Source: Owenia fusiformis
Taxonomy: Eukaryota > Annelida > Polychaeta > Sabellida > Oweniidae
DNA: 64,000 nucleotides
Direction: 5' to 3'
Assembly: GCA_903813345.2 (NCBI GenBank)
Contig: CAIIXF020000001.1
Location: 28,941,915-29,005,914 of the forward strand
Shown: positions 46,401 through 48,527 of the stretch, in pieces
Numbering within the stretch: position 1 is the stretch's first letter
Layout of the letters: the number at the start of each line of letters is the position of its first letter
Program-made: the position numbers and the translations under genes
The notes under the pieces: generated by a model
What the model saw: only the letters and a program-made list of their open reading frames with translations
Databases searched by the model: none
Told to the model about the DNA's origin: nothing

Positions 46401-48525
46401 CGACAATAAAAAAGTGATTATGAGTTTTTGCTGATTTCCCTTTACAAAATTATCACATATAACTACTGTTAACAATAACATAGGCTTTTACAAGAAAGTA
46501 CATCTGAAATTATTTATAAAGCTACTAAATAGTTAAAGTATGAAAACTCAAAAACACCATTCAGTATGATACAAAGTATTATCGCACGCTAACTTTTCTT
46601 AAGACATTCAAAATGGCTGCCATGACTGAGCTAACAGGTTCAAAACCTAATCAGATCTAGAATGAAGTGAGCTGAACAAGATATTAAAGTTTTAAAAGCA
46701 ACTGTGAAGCTGTTTTTCTTAAAGTTTGCAGACAAGGATTTTAGCATTTGACTTCAAAATGGCCGACAGGAAGTAGGTTTCGAGTTAATTTTTTTCATCC
46801 ACACCTGTATGCACTCATAAGTTATCCCTGAAAATTTGAAGGTGATATCTGTAGCGGTTTTGGAGAAAACTCCCGAACGTACGGACGGACGGACGTACTC
46901 CCGCAGAGTCCTTTGTGCAATTTTTTCCTTGTGCTGTGCGGGTTGCACATTCTAGTACAGTCCACAGTGCCAAATCTGTCCAAGTTATAATGGACAATGT
47001 TAAGCATATCAAAATTGATACGGGGTGCGATTGTTCTTTATGAATGTGAGGTGCACTGGTTATGAAAACTGACCAACTTCTGGGTTGCACCACAGAGGTC
47101 GGTAAAAACCCCAGAAGGGTATATCTGAACGCATGGCGCACAGCACTAAGGACTCTGTGGGAGAGCAGACGGACGGACGGACGGATGGACGTGCCTAGGC
47201 CGACAATATGACCCCACACTATGTGGTGGGGACATAAAAAGCTAAACATGAAGTTGAAGACTAAAGTGACTGTTTAGCGCTTGACACAAAGTTCAAACGC
47301 AGGTATCAATACTCTAGCAATCAAAACATTATGCTTTTCTTAAGCTTCACAAATGAATGTGAAAGCAAAAATAAATGAATTTGTTATAACAGTTGAATCA
47401 CTCAGAAGTTCTGATATGTGAACTGTATACATAAGGTCTGATTGATTCTCCATTAATTCACGGTATAGTCTGTCACGTGACTTAAATTTAATCTTTATTG
47501 GGTCACCCTGCAAAAACCAATGAATCTACAGTCTTCAAACTTTCCAACTAAAGTTAAAATAAAACATGCAAGAATATTAACAAACAACCTATAACATTAC
47601 ATTGTAGAGGTTTCACAAAAATTGTAGAAGATGGAGTAAAAATTGTTGTCATACTTCCTATTGTAGCCACCTGTGATCCAATCAGTGTTCGTTTCACATT
47701 TTCCTCACTGGTGCTTTCGTTCAGGTAACAATAAAATGGGTGCCTCCCAGTGTATTGTCCTGTCATATTCTCTTTGTATATCATTAAAGTTGGAGACAGG
47801 ATTGTGTAGAAATCCGATGAGATTACTTTAGAGCCAGCTTGGAAATAGAGGTAGCTTGAGTTGAAGGGGGCAACATCCCCTGTCAATGTACAGTTTAGTT
47901 CAATATAATTTCCAAGCTCAACTAGAGGATTCACTGGTGTTACTTCTGGAAAGACAAGAATGAACAATTTGTTAAGAGTGTAATCCTTCAAAATCAAAAT
48001 ATTAAACTATAGTTATAAAAAGTGAGCAAAACACAAAGTGAACAAGATCACCCCATCAAATAAGCATTTTAAGCAATGCCCAGAAAAATGGCACTAGATT
48101 CTCAACATTTTTTATTTGACAGCCATTTAAAAAAAATGTTTGCGTCCAACCATTTGCCAGTATACATCTTTGCACAAAATATGAAGAAAATCAGTACACT
48201 TATACTTGTAAATGTGTTTGTATGACAGACAGGGACAGATGAATGAACATTAATGAAATCAAGGAATGAAAAAGTTAGATACAAGTAGTATATAAACTGA
48301 TCTAAGGACAGATGGGCAATCACCAATAGAGACAACAGACAAGGGAGAGATAGCAATGAACCATTTAGCAAAAAAAACATAAGAATGTGCACTTTGAAGA
48401 ATTCAATACTTACTTCCAGGACTTGATATAAAGAATCCTTGCAATAAAACTTGGGATATGACTAAGAATACCACATATATCTGAGTCCAATGTAAGGCCA
48501 TGTTAGTGTATTTCTACCTCTCAAC
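12912..48525 (-). CDS. gp130 (IL6ST)-like class I cytokine receptor, complete gene
   Basis: Sixteen coding exons span 35.6 kb and encode about 924 residues, close to vertebrate gp130 (~918). The order is signal peptide (1-28), Ig domain (30-126), FNIII D2 (127-233), D3 (234-335), D4 (336-447), D5 (448-544), D6 (545-647), transmembrane helix (~653-672) and cytoplasmic tail (677-924). Each FNIII domain is made by two exons, and domain boundaries fall at phase-1 introns. D2 ends in the LYLFMTIKNALG pattern typical of cytokine receptors. D5 has a C-x9-C pair like that of gp130, and D6 has a WTIFYY strand like gp130's YTIFY. Such receptors sit in the plasma membrane, bind helical cytokines and signal through JAK and STAT. 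The WSXWS motif is degenerate (WSDSK) and no proline-rich Box 1 is clear. Exon 4 is duplicated (4a/4b). Intron 7 holds a whole retrotransposon. Confidence 0.88.
13416..14221 (-). other. receptor intron 15
   Basis: This is an 806-bp phase-0 intron from donor GTATGT (14221 downwards) to the acceptor AG at 13416-13417. No element or coding signal is recognised. Confidence 0.7.
14222..14350 (-). CDS. receptor coding exon 15: cytoplasmic
   Basis: A 129-nt phase 0-0 exon, bounded by ttattgtag and GTATGT. It encodes HFGGSGRQPQDGYTAIDNPE and on to a SNDLVLP end. It has one tyrosine (GYTAI) and several S/T-P sites. Because both ends are in phase 0, it could be skipped without breaking the frame. It falls below the usual ORF-length cut-off and was found by splice phase. 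Confidence 0.82.
15068..15720 (+). pseudogene. non-LTR retrotransposon (LINE) reverse transcriptase, 3' remnant
   Basis: The plus-strand frame from 15068 contains LIFKSFFLPLFDYCDIIYRC, the thumb-region pattern of LINE reverse transcriptases. About 15484-15600 then gives a CQCG - NETTLHVIFDC segment, the Cys/His C-terminal motif of such proteins, but with an in-frame stop just after CQCG. The two parts are interrupted by the TGTCACC repeat insertion near 15233 and by frame damage. It is clearly dead. Confidence 0.7.
15233..15330 (-). repeat. inverted copy of the dispersed TGTCACC repeat
   Basis: ATGTCACCACCAAAAAGTGG, then TGACAT, forms a near-perfect hairpin. It is followed by TATGGTCTCCATTTTTTTGA and GTCTGTAACAAATTC, the reverse complement of the core seen at 18149-18243. 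It interrupts the LINE remnant, so the repeat inserted after the LINE. Confidence 0.6.
16430..16541 (-). CDS. receptor coding exon 14: juxtamembrane cytoplasmic segment
   Basis: A 112-nt exon, phase 2 in and phase 0 out, bounded by taattttag and GTAAGT. It encodes KRGRQGIDWCKKSATQEITL followed by an acidic, asparagine-rich stretch (PDDHDN, NGINDNTI). It sits where gp130 relatives carry the JAK-binding Box 1. A basic cluster and a tryptophan are present, but no P-x-P pair, so any Box 1 is divergent. Confidence 0.82.
16542..17081 (-). other. receptor intron 13 with a 33-bp tandem repeat
   Basis: This 540-bp phase-2 intron contains the three-copy repeat at 16691-16789. It also has a repeated GGCACAATATTTTC-like phrase (16924-17035) and nothing else recognised. 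Confidence 0.7.
16691..16789. repeat. 33-bp tandem repeat, three copies
   Basis: The unit CTTGTTACACTGATGTATCA plus CCAGATCACACAC occurs three times with one or two mismatches. Confidence 0.85.
17082..17169 (-). CDS. receptor coding exon 13: transmembrane helix
   Basis: An 88-nt exon, phase 1 in and phase 2 out, bounded by tttttgtag and GTAAGT. It encodes GLRPWHWG, then the hydrophobic run LIAIGILIALILAGIGL, then RAFVK. The charged R and K on the C-terminal side fit a type I topology with the tail inside. In this receptor family the membrane helix usually has its own exon, as here. Confidence 0.9.
17962..18067. repeat. GGAC/GTAC tetranucleotide microsatellite
   Basis: This is an uninterrupted alternation of GGAC blocks and a GTAC block. 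The periodicity of four makes both strands open in several frames, so the apparent ORFs there are not genes. Confidence 0.95.
18149..18243 (+). repeat. copy of the dispersed TGTCACCACC repeat
   Basis: ATGTCACCACCTCCTATTTG, TTACAGACTG and a GTTGGAGACCACTTATTGTG end, as in the copies at 4425 and 59041. Here it is fused to the GGAC-terminated array, suggesting it is that family's terminal part. A partial copy follows at 18395-18440. Confidence 0.65.
19225..19400 (+). repeat. single unit of the CTGAAAATTT/CTAATCAG repeat
   Basis: The segment AGCACCCTGAAAATTTCAGA, then TAAGATTTTACC, CAGTTCTAGACTTTCATACT and AAGAAGCATCC, matches the ~165-bp unit that is tandemly repeated at 45080-46420. Confidence 0.55.
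19548..19700 (-). CDS. receptor coding exon 12: second half of FNIII D6
   Basis: A 153-nt exon, phase 1-1, bounded by cctttttcag and GTAATA. It encodes VKEHNVTGANKLRETIPGVP, then GKYCVEMSSYSEGG and the final strand QSKCVIATSRFI. The Y-C-V-E-M-S-S-Y strand and the Gly-Gly turn are the F-G hairpin of a fibronectin-III fold. The N-V-T sequon is a likely glycosylation site. It is the membrane-proximal domain. Confidence 0.87.
19992..20147 (-). CDS. receptor coding exon 11: first half of FNIII D6
   Basis: A 156-nt exon, phase 1-1, bounded by ttgtattcag and GTGAGT. It encodes RVEAPKGVVAINDSDVSESL, TVSWEPYLC and VLGWTIFYYPENDISN. The P-x-x-x-V start, the V-S-W-E-P B strand and the W-T-I-F-Y-Y C strand are standard FNIII marks; W-T-I-F-Y resembles gp130 D6. 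Introns 10 (254 bp) and 11 (291 bp) around it are short and hold nothing. Confidence 0.88.
20402..20555 (-). CDS. receptor coding exon 10: second half of FNIII D5
   Basis: A 154-nt exon, phase 0 in and phase 1 out, bounded by ttatttcag and GTAAGT. It encodes IPIVSQVLKNGETSHMMSLE, then the strands NNLYGVSVFNGKIHSGINWA and DCLYDYSI. The L-Y-G-V-S-V-F stretch is the F strand of the fold. Confidence 0.86.
20688..20870 (+). mobile_element. copy of the CAGATGCGAGTAG MITE family
   Basis: GTGAGTAGGTAGTTACCAGT, ACCAGGTGGCTCATTCGGGT and AGATAGCATGCTGGGTATAC match 52328-52515 at nearly every base and the reverse of 6390-6572. Its left end has lost the exact 13-bp terminus. It lies in receptor intron 9. 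Confidence 0.65.
21094..21230 (-). CDS. receptor coding exon 9: first half of FNIII D5
   Basis: A 137-nt exon, phase 1 in and phase 0 out, bounded by tttttccag and GTGAGT. It encodes FPVKQLVAFSNVNNITVTFN, IGQSEKATIVYC and PRVAFNDKVCNEK. The C-x9-C pair in the C-C' region, right after the A-T-I-V-Y strand, is the counterpart of the disulphide that marks the fifth domain of gp130 and its close relatives. It is one of the best arguments for the gp130 assignment. Confidence 0.88.
21231..23288 (-). other. receptor intron 8
   Basis: This 2.06-kb phase-1 intron contains the TA-flanked element at 22420-23176. The rest (21231-22419) shows no coding or repeat structure I can name, apart from a patch with GGTTCGAGGTC on the minus strand near 21940-21960. 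Confidence 0.65.
22420..23176. mobile_element. 757-bp element with TAGGGAG-TTAAGATTAGCG ends
   Basis: The left end TAGGGAGTTTAAGATTAGCG and the right end CGCTAATCTTAACCTCCCTA form a 20-bp inverted repeat with one mismatch. The match extends inward through AAAT-ACC-TATACGT. A TA dinucleotide borders each side. It encodes no protein and is probably a non-autonomous Tc1/mariner-like element. Confidence 0.7.
23289..23529 (-). CDS. receptor coding exon 8: second half of FNIII D4
   Basis: A 241-nt exon, phase 0 in and phase 1 out, bounded by ttttattgaag and GTAATA. It encodes DIPQEDKNGILIDCRVRDVS, then SYNAATLCVVPADRNMC, and then the strand YRLVVECRTEVGYSSNSQNF. Y-R-L-V-V-E-C-R-T-E-V-G is a good FNIII F strand. 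It is separated from exon 7 by 9.7 kb because of the retrotransposon in intron 7. Confidence 0.86.
23834..24529 (+). repeat. 5' LTR
   Basis: 696 bp, starting TGTGACCAGCTGC and ending GGTCGTTCACA, with a 5-bp terminal inverted repeat TGTGA/TCACA. It contains an internal ~43-bp duplication (the CCAATGCCATTTC-TACTGTAATATTGATAAGCCTTG phrase, 24331-24420) and AATAAA-like motifs near 24319 and 24485. It equals the 3' LTR in length and in every stretch compared. Confidence 0.95.
24532..24548 (+). promoter_or_regulatory. candidate primer-binding site
   Basis: TGGTACTGCGGGCTAAC begins two bases after the 5' LTR, the expected position for pairing with a tRNA 3' end (its complement ends ACCA). I cannot name the tRNA with confidence. 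Confidence 0.5.
24599..24840. repeat. retroelement leader, tandem array 1 (28-bp units)
   Basis: There are about eight copies of a 28-bp unit such as ATAACCGAGATTCCAGGTTC plus GAGATTCG, with homogeneous central copies and diverged edges. The open frames on the minus strand across it simply translate the repeat. Confidence 0.85.
25030..25460. repeat. retroelement leader, tandem array 2 (~60-bp composite units)
   Basis: Alternating phrases CACATGAACTCTGATATTCA, GCAATTCAACAATTAGGTTG, AACATTGATATT and TTTTTAAAGTTGAAAAGGTG are repeated in higher-order combinations. Seven copies of the ATGAACTCTGAT phrase are visible. Confidence 0.8.
25958..26670. repeat. retroelement leader, tandem array 3 (~95-bp units)
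   Basis: Eight units start CTACAGGGTGTTCCAATTTA (positions about 25958, 26053, 26147, 26236, 26337, 26439, 26539 and 26633). They continue with TTTCACACAGTTTACCTGGTG and AACTCTGTTTATATAGAG, and divergence rises toward gag. ORFs through it (25902-26299) reflect repetition. Confidence 0.85.
26746..27822 (+). CDS. gag: retrotransposon Gag
   Basis: A 358-residue Gag starting at ATG 26746, which has a favourable context (A at -3, G at +4). The open frame extends upstream to 26713 only without an ATG. Residues ~5-60 are a charged coiled coil. ~70-230 is the capsid-like region (FFKGKTDFQEWKEDAINYLR, then a GEAKLAV helix and a KSKFYTRKQKPNESVMQYIL segment), as in Ty3/Gypsy Gag. A second coiled coil follows at ~255-315, then one CCHC zinc knuckle (C325, C328, H333, C338) for RNA packaging. 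The stop TAG at 27820-27822 directly follows the frameshift heptamer. It forms the cytoplasmic particle. Confidence 0.93.
   Translation: MATPTSEDKYKEAYMRLQKEKKQQDEEILRLDHIRKEAELKAKQLEKSRKEMETQLKDISKPYKMVIPERKKLDFFKGKTDFQEWKEDAINYLRYKDEEEHIDLLMYHLKGEAKLAVKNDQLETIDEIFDALELTFDQKEAPGVLKSKFYTRKQKPNESVMQYILSLTKLMDKWQKATEIPLTATEQNNILKEQFIENLSVPQLKWELHKYLRDHPDASFRDMKIFASQYTKDVPCNDASTNDPDIEVSAIATSLRDIESKMSNMIEQNFKEIKKLTDGMQNYVETIKDDIKTEVTADLNTKLQSLTQELKQEIRQETNRSRTKCTHCGRWGHAIERCFYNKNKDTTQSTYTQQQPKN
27813..27856 (+). promoter_or_regulatory. -1 ribosomal frameshift site (slippery heptamer plus stem-loop)
   Basis: A AAA AAC (27813-27819) is split exactly in the gag frame as X XXY YYZ and is followed at once by the gag stop TAG. 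After a 6-nt spacer (27820-27825), TGCCCCCCACT (27826-27836) pairs with AGTGG and GGGGCA (27845-27849, 27851-27856). This makes an 11-bp stem with one bulged A and an 8-nt A-rich loop. Pol lies in the -1 frame and is open from 27771, so a slip here joins Gag to Pol. Confidence 0.85.
27819..31817 (+). CDS. pol: retrotransposon Pol (protease, RT, RNase H, integrase)
   Basis: The frame is read by -1 frameshift from gag and has no ATG at its start. Residues counted from the codon at 27825 are as follows. The aspartic protease motif DTGS is at 55-58. Reverse transcriptase (~330-520) has its catalytic box as FLDD at 488-491, where YLDD is commoner. RNase H acidic residues are D654, E698 and D724. 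The integrase zinc-binding region has H931/H936 and C966/C969, and the D,D-35-E triad is D997, D1056 and E1092. The tail is acidic and serine-rich, ending at TAG 31815-31817, with no chromodomain recognised. All catalytic residues are present and there is no internal stop, so the enzyme is likely functional. It copies element RNA and inserts it into the genome. Confidence 0.95.
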   Translation, partial: LVLPPTNKKVEGQSSIESNKMHHKSDNETTFSENLIGNEALIHTSINNNDTISMLVDTGSRVSLIYESYYNQHLKGQSNIENCFINLVAANHTPIPYIGFIVVDIEVAGTKIKDANIIVQKDPENKNNKSTARVGILGTNILKHLKMFKHILCTDDTQKPDEDFNLKPQAARVYETTVIPANCEADVVLTVHGRTGVGLIENINTPTPGNIKIMNTLVEVTNNKAVARLINISQSPVTLYRRTKLGKFSKVDIQEESSLFQDGNNDVIVTVNKIQPENEVTIDKISEPNLIDFDGTSEDKEKFQNLLHKYEDVFASDDLDLGHTTTVKHGIKLSDDIPVKQPFRRIPPNYIQEVKLQIDQMLRKGIIRPSNSAYASPIVCVRKKSGALRICVDYRIINSKTHRDAFPLPRIEESMDVMRGAKYFSSLDLQSAFHQIEVEEADKAKTAFSTQFGLYEYNRMPFGLTNSPASYQRLMQTIFHEENMSSLMIFLDDILVFSNDIDEHLRKLENVFEKLRKHGLKLEIRKCFFFKKQIKYLGHVLSEEGISVDPEKISVIEKWPEPTTVSDVQAFLGFCGFYRRFVIDFGKTASPLYDVITENLPSDKRTKKKKTRAKCKIKVTLNGKSKAAFEEMKKKMMSTPVLGYADYNLPFKVEIDASLTGLGAILSQVQNGKVKIISYAHRNLRKGEKSMHKFSSRKLELLAMKWAVSEKFRDYLLGSKFTIFTDNNPLTHLKTSKLSAVEQRWVGELAPFNFDIKYNPGTTNRGADILSRLQSEGDETEAEDSDSVEGLEYKPNIEDISSEKVNQVITEITKTTKVTIPDNAMNSSSIDVNATDVQDENILSTPLFDTISIQSMIKMQENDIGISLLKKSLVTKPTLTHQLDSRSKTLLRQKKRVILDQGVLYRKIIIRGEPLCQLVVPSELENIIMKGMHDHLGHQAAERTLELIKRKYYWPNMKKSVDRYVGTCKRCTIAKPLNNKRCTLGTITAKSPNEVVCIDFLKIDQSDAGIEDILVITDVFSKFSISVALRNQKAENVAKCLINNWTTKYGIMKRLHSDQGPNFEGQVIAKMCSLYGISKSRTTAYNPMGNGQVERYNKTLISMIQTLEQEKKSKWQCYLSELNFAYNVTPHSTTGYSPFYLMFGREPNLPTDIMDEEEDHNKPSWPELQHQRQTEAYKIASDKMSKKVENRKKPYRTMKHLNVGNLVLLKRHYIGRCKIKDAFSSDPWIVTENLGGNVYKICQGTEKVKVVNLKNLKLYATSNDDTSDSDDVDHEVSSGNESTTSESDSDDSSSDGSFEILLFSKNQREEEDPSALRRSTRIRQKPDRLTYT
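31818..32507 (+). other. retrotransposon 3' non-coding region
   Basis: This 690-bp stretch between pol and the 3' LTR has no env ORF. It carries three ~35-bp repeats of ATTACTTGCCTTAATTGGTC plus GGT (31849-31943). A polypurine tract is not evident in the last 50 bases, which end GTCCGCGTGGA before the LTR. Confidence 0.75.
32508..33203 (+). repeat. 3' LTR
   Basis: 696 bp, matching the 5' LTR in length, ends and all compared internal stretches, including its internal duplication. It is followed directly by the TCTA target copy, and then 62 bp further by the receptor exon 7 splice donor. Confidence 0.95.
33270..33364 (-). CDS. receptor coding exon 7: first half of FNIII D4
   Basis: A 95-nt exon, phase 1 in and phase 0 out, bounded by tttatttcag and GTAAGC. 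It encodes PARGPGVHGGGFEIRDVNPS followed by TRTVVVYWE, the A and B strands of FNIII D4 (V-V-V-Y-W-E in place of the usual L-x-W). Intron 6 to its right is 302 bp with nothing recognised. To its left the retrotransposon LTR begins 66 bp past the donor. Confidence 0.85.
33667..33826 (-). CDS. receptor coding exon 6: second half of FNIII D3, WSXWS position
   Basis: A 160-nt exon, phase 0 in and phase 1 out, bounded by gatttttcag and GTGAGT. It encodes NAGETDRTWFLVEGLHPYQN, then YTFDVSVKVAS and the segment SSDPEAWSDSKQDKAR. This is the E-F-G part of the cytokine-binding D3. L-x-P-Y-x-x-Y-x-F-x-V is standard. The WSXWS box is present in position but reads WSDSK, keeping the first W-S and losing the second. 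N-Y-T is a probable glycosylation site. Confidence 0.88.
35400..36144. repeat. ~165-198-bp tandem repeats inside the foldback element
   Basis: Units share TCATTCATGATAACCATCAT, AGTCTGATTGCTCAGATGAG, ATGCCAATGTC-AGA-TATGCC and ATGATACATGTACTAAATAT. Copies start near 35408, 35573, 35738, 35910 and 36108. Confidence 0.75.
36145..36871. repeat. 42-bp minisatellite, ~17 copies
   Basis: Each unit is itself a dimer: GGTCTTAGTTTTATAACAG plus GGTCTTAGTTTTATAACGTG with a following G-run. The copies are almost identical (single changes near 36565 and 36842), implying recent expansion or homogenisation. The G-run of six per unit is on the plus strand. Confidence 0.95.
38341..38486 (-). CDS. receptor coding exon 5: first half of FNIII D3
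   Basis: A 146-nt exon, phase 1 in and phase 0 out, bounded by ttattccag and GTAAGG. It encodes VPYAVNKVKLIVESSVAINV, TWEPNGDKPINPIMYRVLYK and RDDQPQWQ. I-N-V-T-W-E-P, the P-I-x-Y-R-V-L-Y-K strand and the final Q-W-Q are a typical cytokine-receptor D3 beginning. Its phase-1 start accepts either exon 4a or exon 4b. A damaged copy of its 5' part lies at 39481-39565. Confidence 0.9.
38598..39452. repeat. 855-bp near-perfect palindrome
   Basis: Arms of ~415 bp run from ACACCCTATGCAGACAGAGC at the left to the reverse at 39433-39452. They are centred near 39025 with a ~20-bp spacer around CTCCATAAACGTACCTCC. Differences between the arms are few. It codes for nothing. Cruciform or foldback-element origin is inferred. 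Confidence 0.85.
39481..39565 (-). pseudogene. duplicated fragment of receptor exon 5
   Basis: 39481-39565 repeats 38424-38515: the 5' 63 bp of exon 5 with its acceptor and ~30 bp of upstream intron, with several substitutions and small deletions. The acceptor cttccag survives, but the reading frame meets TAA at the fourth codon of the exon. It is a dead exon copy placed just beyond the palindrome. Confidence 0.85.
39584..40193. mobile_element. 610-bp TA-flanked element with ACAGGGTGTC-type ends
   Basis: The ends CAGGGTGTCAAATAAGTCCC and its inverse GGGACTTATTTGACACCCTG are bordered by TA at 582-583 and 194-195 (full coordinates 39582-39583 and 40194-40195). This is the signature of a Tc1/mariner-like MITE. 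It is non-coding. Confidence 0.8.
40209..40585. mobile_element. member of the AAAGGC-GATCT MITE family
   Basis: It begins AAAGGCAGAATCTGATCTAT and ends ATATCTGATTCTTTCTTT. The body (CAATATCTCCCAAAATATTT, GACAAGGAATGACATGAGCC) is inverted relative to 12381-12735. Confidence 0.65.
42327..42517 (-). CDS. receptor alternative exon 4b: second half of FNIII D2
   Basis: A 191-nt exon bounded by gtttttgcag and GTGAGT, phase 2 in and phase 1 out. It encodes HPSSGGLTPCTSEDKEHKSN, then CICSSNHCNFTHIS and LYLYLQIDCINDIGK. It is homologous to exon 4a: same length, same phases, shared C-x-C-x-x-N-x-C-x-F, L-Y-L and N-x-x-G pattern. It lies 61 nt downstream of 4a in transcription order. Neither inclusion of both nor skipping of both keeps the frame, so 4a and 4b should be mutually exclusive. 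Confidence 0.85.
42518..42578 (-). other. 61-nt intron between alternative exons 4a and 4b
   Basis: It begins GTGAGTATTT and ends TTTTTGCAG. A branch-point-like TCTTAAC puts the branch A about 44 nt from the donor and 17 nt from the acceptor. Such a short donor-to-branch distance is the arrangement that blocks joining of mutually exclusive exons by steric interference in, for example, alpha-tropomyosin. That function here is inferred. Confidence 0.7.
42579..42769 (-). CDS. receptor alternative exon 4a: second half of FNIII D2
   Basis: A 191-nt exon ending at the donor CACA|GTGAGT. The acceptor is a tandem gcagatgcag, so the exon may start at 42769 or 6 nt earlier (42775), adding Cys-Arg. Phase is 2 in and 1 out. 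It encodes SFYRFRGKLHQCGGTESMCS, then CTENYCYFSRIV and ILYLFMTIKNALGE. The I-L-Y-L-F-M-T-I-K-N-A-L-G strand is the G-region consensus of cytokine-receptor D2. It pairs with exon 4b as an alternative version of the ligand-facing half domain. Confidence 0.88.
42776..43616 (-). other. receptor intron 3
   Basis: This 841-bp phase-2 intron contains two GACACCCCCCCAAAAAA phrases (about 43023 and 43393) and poly-T tracts. The plus-strand ORFs here (43199-43772) have no domain. Confidence 0.65.
43617..43746 (-). CDS. receptor coding exon 3: first half of FNIII D2
   Basis: A 130-nt exon, phase 1 in and phase 2 out, bounded by ctttccag-type acceptor ttttccag and GTAAGT. It encodes KPVKPTNFRARFNNWNDGHV, SWEPEQ and TTVSYSFL. 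P-x-x-P-x-N-F, V-S-W-E-P and the V-S-Y-S-F strand mark the start of the cytokine-binding module. The classical C-x-W is replaced by V-S-W, so the first D2 disulphide is not conventional. Confidence 0.85.
45080..46420. repeat. ~165-bp tandem array
   Basis: Units read AGACAAGACTTTACAGACAA, GATTTTAGGA-GGAAAATCCA, AAATGGC-GCCTTGACATTTA, CCAAAAAACTAATCAGATCT and CATCCCTGAAAATTTGAAAT. Clear copies begin near 45840, 46010, 46175 and 46340, with more diverged ones at 45110-45350. Single units occur elsewhere (19225, 41440-41740). Confidence 0.75.
46754..47240. repeat. GGAC-terminated repeat with duplicated GGACGGAC blocks
   Basis: Two GGACGGACGG blocks (46879-46894 and 47170-47187) enclose a segment with ACTCCCGCAGAGTCC and its inverse GGACTCTGTGGGAG, an inverted repeat. 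It ends ATGTGGTGGGGACATAAAAA. It is continuous with the ~165-bp array to its left. ORFs across it are artefacts. Confidence 0.6.
47655..47945 (-). CDS. receptor coding exon 2: Ig-like domain D1
   Basis: A 291-nt exon, phase 1-1, bounded by tctttccag and GTATGA. The alternative GTGGCT donor is ruled out because it would give a stop in exon 3. It encodes VTPVNPLVELGNYIELNCTL, then AGSKVISSDFYTIL and TGQYTGRHPFYCYLNEST. Cysteines in ELNCTL and FYCYL make the Ig disulphide. The short P-x-x-P-x-V-x-L-G start and symmetrical phase-1 exon match the single-exon Ig domain of gp130-type receptors. N-C-T, N-S-S, N-M-T and N-E-S are glycosylation sequons. Confidence 0.88.
47946..48413 (-). other. receptor intron 1
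   Basis: This 468-bp phase-1 intron runs from donor GTAAGT to acceptor tctttccag. Nothing is recognised in it. Confidence 0.75.
48414..48525 (-). CDS. receptor coding exon 1: start codon and signal peptide
   Basis: Coding is 48414-48501 (88 nt, phase 1 out). The preceding 24 nt are 5' untranslated sequence following an acceptor tttattttcag (AG at 48526-48527), so at least one upstream non-coding exon exists. It encodes MALHWTQIYVVFLVISQVLL and QGFFISSPG: a short polar start, a hydrophobic core and a small-residue end, which is a secretory signal peptide. The ATG is the first in the exon. Confidence 0.87.
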
Positions 48526-48527
48526 CT

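Larger units (their letters stand above)
43747..47654 (-). other. receptor intron 2
   Basis: This 3.9-kb phase-1 intron is AT-rich. Its right two thirds hold the ~165-bp tandem array (45080-46420) and a GGAC-terminated repeat (46754-47240). 43747-45079 shows nothing recognised. Confidence 0.7.

Noticed and set aside
47655-47670. Alternative donor CACAG|GTGGCT for receptor exon 2
   Set aside because: It would end the exon in phase 0 and put a stop in exon 3. The GTATGA donor at 47654 keeps the frame.
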